Shown: positions 23,525-39,169 of the stretch, one piece after another | Layout of the letters: every line of letters begins with the position of its first letter | How positions within the stretch are numbered: position 1 is the stretch's first letter | DNA from: Gavia stellata | Lineage: Eukaryota; Chordata; Aves; Gaviiformes; Gaviidae | Length of the DNA: 64,000 nucleotides | Reading direction: 5' to 3' | Assembly: GCF_030936135.1 (NCBI RefSeq) | Contig: NC_082636.1 | Location: forward strand, 1 to 64,000 | Notes under the pieces: generated by a model | The model's input: the letters and a program-made list of their open reading frames with translations, nothing else | The model's database searches: none | Told to the model about the DNA's origin: nothing | Made by a program: the position numbers and the translations under genes

Positions 23525-24680
23525 CGGAGGGGTGGGGGGGGACACGGGGGGGGACATGGGGGGGACATGGGGGGGACAGGGAGGTGACGGTGTGGGGATG
23601 GAGGCGGGGGGGGGACAGGGGGAGGGGTGGGGAGGCGGGGTGGGACGCGTGGGGACGTGGGGGGGATGTGGGGGGAGAGGGAGGTGAGGGGACGTGGGGG
23701 AGGGAGAGGGATGTGGGGAGATGGGGGAGAGGAACACGGGGGGACAGGGGGGACATGGGGGGACATGGGGAGAGGGACAGGTGGGGACATGGGACATGGG
23801 GGAGAGGAACACAGGGGGACATGGGGGGGCATGGGGGGAGAGGGACAGGTGGGGACAAGGGGGAGAGGGACACGGGGGGACATGGGACATGGGGGAGAGG
23901 GACATGGGGGAGAGGGACATGGGGGGACATGGGGGGACATGGGGGGAGAGGGACATGGGGGAGAGGGACATGTGGGGACATGGGGGGACATGGGGGGAGA
24001 GGGACACGTGGGGACATGGGGGGAGAGGGACACGGGACATGGGGGGACATGAGGAGGGGGACACGTGGGGACATGGGGGGAGAGGGACACGTGGGGACAT
24101 GGGACATGGGGAGAGGGACACAGGGGGACATGGGGGGACATGGGGGGAGAGGGACATGTGGAGACATGGGACATGGGGGAGGGGGACGTGGGGGGGACAT
24201 GGGGGAGAGGGACACGTGGGGACATGTGACATGGGGGACAGGGACATGGGGGTGACATGGGGAGAGGGATATGGGGACATGGGAGAGGGACATGGGGGGA
24301 CATGGGGGTGACATCGAGAGGGACACGTGGGGACATGGGGGGGACATGGGAGAGGGACACGGGGACATGGGGGGAGAGGGACTCGTGGGGACATGGGGAC
24401 GGATGTGGAGAGGGATGGGGACACGGATGGGACGTGGAAAGGGATGAGGAGATGGGGACGTGGGGGGGACACAGGTGGGACCCGTGGGGACATCGGGGGG
24501 GACAGAGGTGGGACCCGTGGGGACACGGATGGGACGTGGGGATGGGCGTGGAAGGGGATGGGGACATGGAGGGGACACGGATGGGACAAATGTAGAGGGG
24601 GACAGGTGGGATGTGTGGGGACACGGGGAAATGTGGGGACACGTGACAGGGAAAGGTGGGGGGGGACACACATGGGGACA
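23525..24680. repeat. GGGGACATGGGG minisatellite upstream of KLK-A exon 3
   Basis: Units GGGGACATGGGGGGACATGG and GGGGGAGAGGGACACG. G-rich on the + strand, so C-rich on the KLK-A sense strand. Confidence 0.92.
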
Positions 24681-24689
24681 GTCACAGCT

Positions 24690-25644
24690 CCGCACCCCAC
24701 CGATGTCCCCTCAGGACGTGGCTGGTGTGTGTGTGCGTGTGTGCGTGTCCCCCAGGACGTGTTGTCCCATGTCCTCGTCCTTCTGCCACGTAACCTGTCC
24801 CCGGGGCGGGTCCCCTGTGTCCCCCCCCCCCCACCCGTGGGCGTGTCCCTGTGCCATGTCCCCCTGCCATGTCCCCATGCCCGTCCTGTGTCCCCAACCA
24901 TGTCCCCATGCCCGTCCTGTGTCCTCAACCATGTCCCCGTGCCTGTCCTGTGTCCCCATGCCCGTCCCTTGTCCCCATGCCATGTCCCCGTGCCCATCCC
25001 TTGTCCCCCAACCATGTCCCCGTGCCCCCACCATGTCCCTGTCCGCATGCCATGTCCCCATGTCCCCATGCCCTCACCGTGTCCCTGTCCCCATGCCCGT
25101 CCTTTGTCCCCCAACCATGTCCCCATCCCCTCACCATGTCCCTTGTCCCCCAGCCGTGTCCCCATCCCCTCCCCATGTCCCTGTCCCCATGCTATGTCCC
25201 CTGCCCATGTCCCCATGCCCTTCCCTTGTTCCCATGCCATGTCCCCATGCCCTCACGGTGTCCCTTTCCCCATGCCATGTCCCCTGGCCATGTCCCCATG
25301 CCATTACCTTGTCCCACTGCTGTGTCCCCATGCCCATCCCTTGTCCCCATACCATGTCCCCATGCCCTCACTGTGTCCCTGTCCCCTGGCCATGTCCCCA
25401 TGCCCTCACCGTGTCCCTGTCCCCATGCCGTGTCCCCTGCCCATGTCCCCATGCCCTTCCCTTCTCCCCATGCCATGTCCCCATGCCCTCACCGTGTCCC
25501 TGTCCCCATGCTGTATCCCCTGCCCATGTCCCCATGCTCTTCCCTTGTCCCACAGCCGTGTCCCCATGCCCATCCCTTGTCCCCATGCCCTCACCATGTC
25601 CCTGTCCCCATGCTGTATCCCCTGCCCATGTCCCCATGCTCTTN
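24690..25644. repeat. GTCCCCATGCC minisatellite
   Basis: Units CATGTCCCCATGCCC and TCCCTGTCCCCATGC, C-rich on the + strand, so base skew flips relative to the preceding array at about 24,690. It runs into the gap. Confidence 0.92.
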
Positions 25645-25843
25645 NNNNNNNNNNNNNNNNNNNNNNNNNNNNNNNNNNNNNNNNNNNNNNNNNNNNNNNN
25701 NNNNNNNNNNNNNNNNNNNNNNNNNNNNNNNNNNNNNNNNNNNNNNNNNNNNNNNNNNNNNNNNNNNNNNNNNNNNNNNNNNNNNNNNNNNNNNNNNNNN
25801 NNNNNNNNNNNNNNNNNNNNNNNNNNNNNNNNNNNNNNNNNNN
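25645..25843. other. Assembly gap (about 200 N)
   Basis: Run of N inside tandem repeats. The round size suggests a placeholder, so the true length is unknown. Missing KLK-A exons could lie here. Confidence 0.95.
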
Positions 25844-25854
25844 CCGGTCTGGGG

Positions 25855-27240
25855 GGGGGGGGTGGGTCTGGGGTGACCATGGGGCTGAGTCAGGGGGCCT
25901 GGGGGGCAGGGGTCCTCTGGGGCAGTGGGGCTGAGTAAGGGGGTCCCAGTGGGGTGGTTATGGGGTGAAGTGGGGCAGCCCGGACACCTGGGTCCCCTAC
26001 GGTATCTATGGGGTGAAGAAGTGGGTCCTGTACAGTATCTATGGGGTGAAGTGGGTCCCCTACAGTATCTATGGGGTGAAGTGGGGCAGTCCAGATGCCT
26101 GGATCCCCTACAGTATCTATGGGGTGAAGTGGGTCCCCTACAGTAACCATGGGGTGAAGTGGGTCCTGTACGGTATCTATGGGGGGAAGTGGGGCAGCCC
26201 AGACACCTGGGTCCCCTACGGTATCTATGGGGTGAAGTGGGTCCTGTATGGTATCTATGGGGTGAAGTGGGGCAGCCCAGATGCCTGGGTCCCCTACGGT
26301 ATCCATGGGGTGAAGTGGGGCAGCCCGGACACCTGGGTCCCCTACGGTATCTATGGGGTGAAGAAGTGGGTCCTGTACAGTATCTATGGGGTGAAGTGGG
26401 TCCCCTACAGTATCTATGGGGTGAAGTGGGGCAGTCCAGATGCCTGGATCCCCTACAGTATCTATGGGGTGAAGTGGGTCCCCTACAGTAACCATGGGGT
26501 GAAGTGGGTCCTGTACGGTATCTATGGGGGGAAGTGGGGCAGCCCAGACACCTGGGTCCCCTACGGTATCTATGGGGTGAAGTGGGTCCTGTATGGTATC
26601 TATGGGGTGAAGTGGGGCAGCCCAGATGCCTGGGTCCCCTACGGTATCCATGGGGTGAAGTGGGTCCTGTACAGTATCTATGGGGTGAAGTGGGGCAGCC
26701 CGGACACCTGGATCCCCTACGGTATCTATGGGGTGAAGTGGTTTCCCTACGGTATCTATGGGGCAAAGAGGGTCCCCTGCAGTATCTATGGGGTGAAGTG
26801 GGGGAGCCCTAGACACCTGGGTCCCCTATGGTATCTATGGGGTGAAAAGTGGGTCCCCTACAGTATATCTATGGGGTGAAGTGGGTCCCCTATGGTATCT
26901 ATGCAATGAAGTGCTATCCCTATGGTATATCTATGGGGCAAAGTGTGTCCCCTCTGGTATATCTATGGGGCGAAGTGGTTTCCCTACAGTATATCTATGG
27001 GGCAAAGTTGGTCCCCTATGGTATATCTATGGGGTGAAGTGGTTTCTCTACGGTATATCTATGGGGCGAAGTTGATCCCCTATGGTATATCTATGGGGCG
27101 AAGTGTGTCCCCTCTGGTATATCTATGGGGCAAAGTGCTTTCCCTCTGGTATATCTATGGGGCGAAGTTGGTCCCCTATGCTATATCTATGGGGTGAAGT
27201 GCTTTCCCTCTGGTATATCTATGGGGTGAAGTAGCTCCCT
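25855..27240. repeat. TATCTATGGGGTGAAGTGGG array with 345-bp higher-order duplication
   Basis: Units TATCTATGGGGTGAAGTGGG plus TCCCCTACGG or AGCCCAGACACCTGGG, then TATATCTATGGGGCGAAGT forms after 26,860. A 345-bp block at about 25,981-26,325 is repeated almost exactly at about 26,326-26,670. Confidence 0.93.
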
Positions 27241-27244
27241 GCCG

Positions 27245-27490
27245 GATTAACATCGGATTAAGCAAATCCCGCCCCCCCCTCCCCGACGCGGCGGGAGAAG
27301 AGCCGCGCCTTGGGCGTGGCGCGGGCGCTGAGGTCTTATTATGGGATGGTGGCAATTAATGCTAATTACAGGCCTAACGACCTCGGGGCCGTAAGCCGGG
27401 GAACAAAACAGCCTCCTTGCCCGGATCGGGCCCGCCGCGGGCGATTGGCCGGCGGTGCTGGCAGCCACGCCCCACAGCGGGAGGTGACAC
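27245..27490. other. Unique island between arrays
   Basis: Non-repetitive. GC-rich core flanked by TAAT words (GGATTAACATCGGATTAAG, GGCAATTAATGCTAATTAC) and GGGCGATTGGCC. No exon recognised. It might be a regulatory segment, possibly the KLK-A 5' region. Confidence 0.4.
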
Positions 27491-27499
27491 ACCCCCTCT

Positions 27500-28205
27500 G
27501 ACCCGCACAGGCTGCCCAACCAATGATGTGGCCCCATCTTGGGGTGGGTGGGACTTGGGAAGAGCTCAGCCAACCGTGTGGCCCCGCTTTGGGGTATGGG
27601 TGGGTCTTGGGAAGAGCCCAACCAATGGTGTGGCCCCACCTTGGGGTGGGTGGGACTTGGGAAGAGCCCAACCAATGGTATTGCCCCACTTCGTGGTGGG
27701 TGGGTCTTAGGAAGAGCTCAACCAATGGTGTGGTCCCACTTTAGGGTGGGTGGGTCTTGGGAAGAGCCCAACCAATGGTACTGCCCCACCTTGAAGTGGG
27801 TGGGACTTGGGAAGAGCCCAACCAATGGTACTGCCCCACTTCGTGGTGGGTGGGACTTGGGAAGAGCCCAACCAATGGTGTGGCCCCACCTTGGGGTGGG
27901 TGGGACTTGGGAAGAGCCCAACCAATGGTACTGCCCCATTTCATGGTGGGTGGGTCTTGGAAGAGTCCAACCAATGGTGTGGCCCCACCTTGAAGTGGGT
28001 GGGTCTTGGGAAGAGCTCAACCAATGGTGTGGCCCCACCTCGTGGTGGGTGGGGTCTTGGGAAGAGCCCAACCCATGGCATTTCCCTGATCTGCGGTGGG
28101 TGGGTCTTGGGGGGGACACCCAACCAATGGCGTTTCCCTTATCTGCAGTAGGTGGGCCTTGGCAAGAGCCCAGCCAATGGCGTTTCCCCCATTTGGGGTG
28201 GGGCG
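27500..28205. repeat. ~50-bp CCAAT-containing minisatellite
   Basis: About 14 units joining GAGCCCAACCAATGGTGTGG, CCCCACCTTGGGGTGGGTGG and GACTTGGGAA. Almost every unit contains a perfect CCAAT box core. Confidence 0.93.
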
Positions 28206-28359
28206 GCCCAACCGCCTGGTGGGCGTGGCCCCATCTCTTTGAAGCTCAGGGATTGATGGCCACGCCCCTCCCGCCCCGCCCCGGCACCACCTTCAGGGGA
28301 CAAAAAGCCACAGGGCAAACACACACGTGGCCATCAGCCGAAGAGGAACCCAGTAGAGA

Positions 28360-29200
28360 TTGAGTTGACCAACCATCATTGGGTTGGGTAGCCCTTGTTG
28401 GATTGGCCAACCCTTCTTGGGTTGGCCAACCATCACTGGTTGGGTGACCCTCATGGATTGGGTGACCATCACGGATTGGGTGACCATCACGGATTGGGTG
28501 ACCCTCATTGATTGGGAGACCCTTGATTAGGTGACACCTCATCAGTTGGGTGACCTTCATCAACTGGGTGACCCTCGTTGATTGGGTGACTCTCAGTTGG
28601 GTGACCCTCATCGATTGGGTGACCCTCATTGATTGGGAGACCCTTGATTGGGTGACACCTCATCAGTTGGGTGACCTTCATCAACTGGGTGACCCTCGTT
28701 GATTGGGTGACCCTCAGTTGGGTGACCCTCATCAGTTGGGTGACCCTCATCAATGGGGTGACCCTCATTGATTGGGAGACCCTTGATTGGGTGACACCTC
28801 ATCAGTTGGGTGACCCTCATCAATGGGGTGACCTTCATCAATTGGGAGACCCTTAATTGGGTGACCCTCATCAATTGGGTGACCCTCATCAACTGGGTGA
28901 CCCTCATCAATTGGGTGACCTTCATCGACTGCGTGACCCTCATCAATGGGTGACTGTCATCAGTTGGGTGACCCTCATCAATTGGGTGACCCTCATTCAT
29001 TGGGTGATCCTCATTAATTGGGTGACCCTCATCGATTGGGTGACCCTCATTCATTGGGTGAGCCTCATTAATTGGGTGACCATCAACTGGATGACCCTCA
29101 TCGATTGGGTGACCTTCATCAACTGGGTGACCCTCATCGATTGGGTGACCTTCATCAGTTGGGTGCCCCTCATCGATTGGGTGCCCCTTGTTGCATTGCC
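28360..29200. repeat. TTGGGTGACCCTCATCAA minisatellite
   Basis: 18-19 bp units GACCCTCATCAATTGGGT, with block duplications of about 120-135 bp that include GATTGGGAGACCCTTGATT. The start (28,360-28,440) uses GGTTGGCCAACC words. Confidence 0.92.
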
Positions 29201-29462
29201 TGATGCTCGTTGGGTTCTTCATCCCTATTGGGCATCTCCTATTGGATGGGCCATTGCTGGACGGCCGGCAGTGATTGAGTTGGACAACCGCCTTTGGTTG
29301 CTCACCCTCCTTGAGTTGACCAACTCCATTTAGGTTGGAAGACTCGCCCACCAGCGTCCCACGTCCTCAGTGCCAGCGAACGGCCACCGCAGCCCCCGGC
29401 TCTTGGTCCTTGGGAGACGACGGCTGAGAGAACGCCGCTGAAGGAAATGAAGTTTGTCTTCC

Positions 29463-29468
29463 AATAAA
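29463..29468 (+). terminator. Orphan + strand poly(A) signal
   Basis: AATAAA in TTCCAATAAATTCTG within non-repetitive sequence (29,330-29,700). It is on the opposite strand to the kallikreins, and no + strand coding exon was found before it. It could mark a noncoding transcript or be chance. Confidence 0.3.
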
Positions 29469-29688
29469 TTCTGCTTCTCCTCCCGGAAAAAGCTCCTATT
29501 TTGGGGGTGGTGGGAAGGAGGTGACCTCAAAACGAAGCCCGTGGCTACGAGCGGACACTTGGGCCCGTGGACGACCCTGGAGGAGAAGCGATGTCTGGGA
29601 TTGATCTTAAAATCGAATTTTTTTTTTTTTTTTGGGGGGGTGGGGGGCAGGTTGAAAGGACAAAATTTCCCACCAAACATCACAACTC

Positions 29689-29694
29689 TTTAAT
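29689..29694 (-). terminator. Poly(A) signal variant of KLK-B
   Basis: ATTAAA on the - strand, about 185 bp after the KLK-B stop. Confidence 0.5.
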
Positions 29695-29878
29695 TTCTCC
29701 TGCCTTCCCCCCCCGCCACCCTCTCACCGCCTCCACCAGGTGACCGTGGCTCTAACCCCCCCACCCCAACCTCGCCACAGCCTCCGTTGGCCCAGCGTCC
29801 TGCCCCGGTGAGCGGTGGTAGGGAGGCCGTGGTCCTCCGACCTCCTCCCCTGGGTACTGGGAGGTTGCTGGAGTGTCG

Positions 29879-34409
<4,531 letters not shown>

Positions 34410-34830
34410 CGCCGTGGCCGCTGTGGGGCAGAGGTGTTAGTCCCATGATGGGGGTTTTGCCTTTCGTGGCTTCACCTGGACCCTCTCCCCGCTCCAGGAG
34501 AAGGTGAGATGTTTCTTGGGGCATTGTGGCACCTCCACATATTTTTTGGGGGGGGGCATTGCGGTGGCTCTACACCATTTTGGGGTCTACACCGGCATGG
34601 CGGGGGGCGCCCCCCACCCTCCGTCCCCTCCACCCAGCAGTCGGAGCTGCACGATTCGCCCCGTCATCGCGCTTTTGCAACGGTGACATCATTATCCCGA
34701 GCGCCACGGCGGCAATCAACACAGTCATCGTTAATGAGGCCCATAATTATGGGTTCCACCAACTCCTCTGCCTCCCCCTCCTTCTCTTCAGGCGATTGAC
34801 CTCCCAGCACCTCACGCTGCCCTTGGATGC
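34410..34830 (-). promoter_or_regulatory. Presumed 5' region of KLK-B
   Basis: Mostly non-repetitive sequence upstream of the KLK-B ATG. It holds a CRE/AP1-like GTGACATCAT at about 34,683, TTAATGAGG, and CCATAATTATGGG at 34,741. No TATA box at a clear distance was identified. Confidence 0.35.
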
Positions 34831-34839
34831 CTCCCCCGA

Positions 34840-35430
34840 GCTGGGGCTGTGGGTCGTGCCCCCTGGAGATATGGGTCGTGGCCCCCCCCCCGCCCCGTGG
34901 TTGGGGGTCACGGTTCTTCAAGGCTGTGGGTTGGAGGCACCCTTGGACATGGGTCATTGCTCCCCATGGGCAGGGGTTGTGGGTTGCAAGGACGTGGGTC
35001 ATTGCTCCCGGTGGTTGTGGGTCGTGGTTCCCCATGGCTGTGGGTCGTGGTTCCCCATGGCCATGGGTCATGGTTCCCCATGGCCATGGGTTGGAGGCAT
35101 CCATGGCCACGGGTCACTGCTCCCCACGAACGTGGGTCGTGGTTCCTCATGGCAGCGGGTCGTTGCTGCCCATGGAAGAGGCTTGTGGGCCCCACGGAAG
35201 TGGGTCAAGGCTCCACGTGACTGTGGGTCACGGTTCCCATGGCCATGGGTTGGAGCCACCCATGGGTGTGGGTCACCACTCCCTGTGGACATGTGCCACG
35301 GGCCCCACAGATAAAGGAAATGGGTCCCATGGGTGCGGGTCGTTGCTCCCCACGGAGAGGGGAGGTGGGCCCCACGGATGGAGGTGGTGGGCCCCACGGA
35401 CAGAGGTGGCAGTTCCCTGCGGAGACGCCG
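34840..35430. repeat. CCCCATGGCCATGGGTCA degenerate array
   Basis: Units around GGTTCCCCATGGCCATGGG and GTGGGTCATTGCTCCC, period about 25-33 bp. Confidence 0.85.
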
Positions 35431-35449
35431 GATGAGGCTGGGGAAGGGA

Positions 35450-36530
35450 GGGAGGAGATGGAGGGATGGAGGGAGGGATGGATGTGGGGAAGGAGGGATG
35501 GGGCCGGCACGGAGAAGGAGGGAGGGATGGAGATGGTGGGTGGATGGATGGAGAAGGAAGGATGGATGGAGAAGGAAGGATGGATGGAGGAAGGATGGAT
35601 GGAGAAGGAAGGATGGATGGAGGAAGGATGGATGGAGGAAGGATGGATGGAGGAAGGATGGATGGGGAAGGAAGGATGGATGGAGGAAGGATGGATGGAG
35701 AAGGAGGGAGGGATGGAGGAAGGATGGATGCAGGAAGGACGGAGAAGGAAGGAGGGAGTCATCATGGAGAAGAAGGGATGGCTGGAGATCTGGGATCGAG
35801 GGATGAAGCAAAGATGGAGAAGGAAGGGATGGAGATGAGGGACAGAGGGATGGAGCAAGCGTGGAGAAGGAAGGAAGGGTGGAGATGAGGGATGGAGCAA
35901 GCCTGGAGAAGGAGGGATGGAAGGAGATCAGGGATGGCGCAAACATGGAGAAGGAAGGGAGAGGGAGGAAGCCTGGAGAAGGAGGGACGGAGGGAGATCG
36001 GGGATGGAGGGAGATCAGGGACGGAGGGAGATCAGGAACGGAGGGAGATCGGGGATGGAGGGAGATCAGGAATGGAGGGAGATCAGGAACGGAGGGAGAT
36101 CAGGAATGGAGGGAGACTGGGGATGGAGGGAGATCGGGGATGGAGGGAGATCAGGAACGGAGGGAGATTGGGGATGGAGGGAGATCAGGAACGGAGGGAG
36201 ATCGGGGATGGAGGGAGATCGGGGATGGAGGGAGATCAGGGATGGAGGGAGATCAGGAACGGAGGGAGATCGGGGATGGAGGGAGATCAGGAACGGAGGG
36301 AGATCGGGGATGGAGGGAGATCAGGGATGGAAGGAGATCAGGGACGGAGGGAGATCAGGAACGGAGGGAGATCGGGGATGGAGGGAGATCAGGAATGGAG
36401 GGAGATCAGGAACGGAGGGAGATCGGGGATGGAGGGAGATCGGGGATGGAGGGAGAGAGCAAACATGGAGACGGAGGGATGGATCAACCACGGAGAAGGA
36501 AGGATGGATGGAGATCCGGGATGAAGGAAG
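35450..36530. repeat. Polypurine arrays (GGATGGA and GGGAGATCAGGAACGGA)
   Basis: From 35,450 to about 35,990, GAAGGATGGATGGAG units; from about 35,990 to 36,460, a 17-bp unit GGAGGGAGATCAGGAAC/GGGGAT. Nearly all purine on the + strand for over 1 kb. Confidence 0.93.
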
Positions 36531-36559
36531 GAAGAAGGAGGGATGGATGGAGACCGGGG

Positions 36560-37250
36560 CCAGCGGGTGGAAGCGGTGACCATCACCCCCCACCCTCCAC
36601 CCCCATCCCGACAAACCTCTCCGCAGGTCCCCGCTCTGCCCCGCTGGGGGCCGGGGTGGGGTGGGGGGGCCACCCCGCTCCTTCCCGGCCGAGCTCTCCC
36701 GCTTCCTGGCCGACGTCCGGGGTGAAATCCTCCCGTCTCTTTCTGTCTGTGTGCGTCTGTGTCCCCCCAACCCCACCCCCCCTTCCAACCACCCCCCCCT
36801 CCGCCCCTTCCAAACCCTACGCCGAAAGAAAACCGTCCCGACCGGCCCCGGCGCGTCTTCTCCGTCGCGGCGGCTCAACGCCCGTCCCTCCCACGTGAGC
36901 GCCTTCGGTTTTATAACGGCGTCGGGGCCCGGCCCGGTTCGTCCCACCCCGGGGCTGAGCTGGAGGCGTCTGACGGGCGCGAAGACGCCCGGTCGCCTCC
37001 TTCCCTAATCCCTCGGCGTTTCCTCGGCGCCGCCTTCGCCTTGCTTCATCGGCATCATGCGCCCATTGGTCGGTTGGTTCCGGTGGTCATCGCTCGCTGA
37101 TTGGCTGGCTCGGCGCCGGATGACCGCAAGGTGGACGGCTGCGGCTATGCGGAGGTGCTGATTGGCCGGTTGGGGCTGGAGACGTGACAATGGTGGTAGG
37201 TCAAGCGGCTTTGGAAAGCCAAGGCAGATGATTGGCTGGTTATGTTGGAG
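36560..37250. other. Unique GC-rich segment without an assigned gene
   Basis: CpG-rich, non-repetitive. Short open frames exist on both strands (for example the + frame PAELSRFLADVRGEILP at about 36,687), but none matches a family I know and splice sites are not convincing. It could be a CpG-island-like element or an exon of an unknown transcript. Confidence 0.3.
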
Positions 37251-38035
37251 GCGAACGCATGACATCATTGGCCAGCGGCTTTGAAGACCAACAGGAGCTG
37301 ATTGGCCAATGACTTTGGAAACGGGTGCATGGAGATGTGGACGTGTTCATTGGCTAACGGCTTTGGAGACTGGCGTGTGCTATTGGCCAGCTGCCTTTGC
37401 AAGTCGGCAAGTCCCATTGGCCAGACAGTGTTGGAGACCATGTGGAGGTGATGCGGAGGTGCTGATTGGCCGGTTGGCGCTGGAGACATGACAATGCTGG
37501 TTGGCCAATCAGCTTTGGAGACAACCACGTGCTGGTTGGCCAACCGGCTTTGGAGATCTGGACATGCCGATTGGCCAACCGGCTTTGGTGACCCCCATGT
37601 GCTGATTGGCCAACCGGCTTTGGAGATCTGGACATGCTGATTGGCCAACTGGCTTTGGAGACCACCACGTGTTGGCCAACTGGCTTTGGAGACCACCGCA
37701 TGCTGATTGGCCAACCGGCTTTGGAGACCACCACGTGCTGATTGGCCAACTGGTTTTGGAGACCACCACGTGCTGGTTGGCCAACCAGCTTTGGAGACCA
37801 CCACGTGCTGATTGGCCAACTGGTTTTGGAGACCACCACGTGCTGGTTGGTCAACTGGTTTTGGAGACCACCACGTGCTGGTTGGCCAACCGGCTTTGGA
37901 GACCTGGACGTGCTGGTTGGCCAATCAAATTAAGACATCAGCAGGCACCAATTGGCTGGCAAGCTTTAGAGACCAGCTGATTGGCCAGTCAACTTTGGAG
38001 ACCATCACAGGTTGGCTGGCCAGCTTTGAGGGCTG
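37250..38035. repeat. GATTGGCCAACCGGCTTTGG minisatellite
   Basis: About 20 units of 35 bp joining GATTGGCCAACTGGCTTTGG and AGACCACCACGTGCT. Each has an ATTGG (inverted CCAAT) and most a CACGTG E-box. Confidence 0.93.
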
Positions 38036-38149
38036 GAGCAGAAGACCGAAGCTGTTGCACGTGGTTCTCCAGCGCTTTCGTGGTGCGTCCATGTGGCTGT
38101 GGTCAACACACGCGTGGACACGCAGTCCCCTACCTGAAAACATACCTCC

Positions 38150-38655
38150 ACATGTCCATGACATGTGTCCATGCCAGACATCCACAACACGTGTCCGCAC
38201 ATCCATGACACACTTCCACACGTCCACACCACGTGTCCGCACATCTATGACACACTTCCACACGTCCACACATCCACAACACGTGTTCGCACATCCATGA
38301 CACACTTCCACGGGTCCACACGTCCACAACACGTGTCTGCATGGCCATGACACACTTCCACATGTCCACACGTCCACACGTCCGCACGTCCACACGTCCA
38401 CGGCACATGTCCATACATCCACAATGCACGTCCACATGTCCGCACGTCCACATGTCCACACGTCCGCACGTCCACATGTCCACACGTCCACAACACACAC
38501 CCACATGTTCACAACAGATGTCTGTATGTCCACAACACGTGTCCGTATGTCCACAACACACATCCACGACACATGTCCACATGTCCACACGTCCATGACA
38601 CATGTCCACATGTCCACGAGACGTGTCCACACGTCCACGACACACGTTTATCTAC
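38150..38655. repeat. CACACGTCCACAACACGTGT array
   Basis: Units of 12-36 bp: CCACACGTCCA, CGCACATCCATGACACACTT. The segment 38,660-39,050 after it is unique, with AGCTCTTAATTGG and CCAATTAGG near 38,960; no gene seen. Confidence 0.88.
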
Positions 38656-39169
38656 CTGTGCACGCACCCGCCCCTGCGCACCCATGGGTGCACACTCGCG
38701 CTAGAGGGTGCTGTCACCCTGTGCCGCTTGCATGCTCACGAGGGCGGGGCTTCCAGCTGGGGGGGGCGTGGCCAGCAGGTGGGAAGGGCGTGGCTTACTT
38801 CCCCCCACCCCCGCCGTGTAAATCCCAAGCGGTCCCGCTGGGTGTAAGTGGTGTAAACAGGGTGGTGCGGCTTTTTCGGGCGGAGCTGCACGCCACGGGC
38901 TTGGCCCGACTGGTTCTCTCGGTGGGGGGGCCTCGTTAGCGGCCGCCTCGTTAGCGAGCTCTTAATTGGGGCCAATTAGGGCGCCCACGCGCTGCCGGGA
39001 GGAGCCAGCTCCCTGCTCTACTCCTGGTTTACACAGCCCACGATAACCCCGGGTGCCCCAGGTGGTGGTGGGGAGGTGGGGTGTCCCCAGCACGTGGCGG
39101 TGGGGCCATGGGGTGGTCTCAGGGTGTGGGGGGGAACACGTGGGACTGTGGGGCGCGGGCCGTGGCCTC

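Noticed and set aside
27245-27490. Possible missing exon 1 or 2 of KLK-A in the unique island
   Set aside because: No TAAHC, activation motif or signal-peptide frame with a donor site was found on the - strand.
36660-37010. 115-residue + strand frame as a gene
   Set aside because: Starts with a non-ATG or poor context, no family resemblance, ends in low-complexity Pro/Arg; kept only as an unassigned segment.
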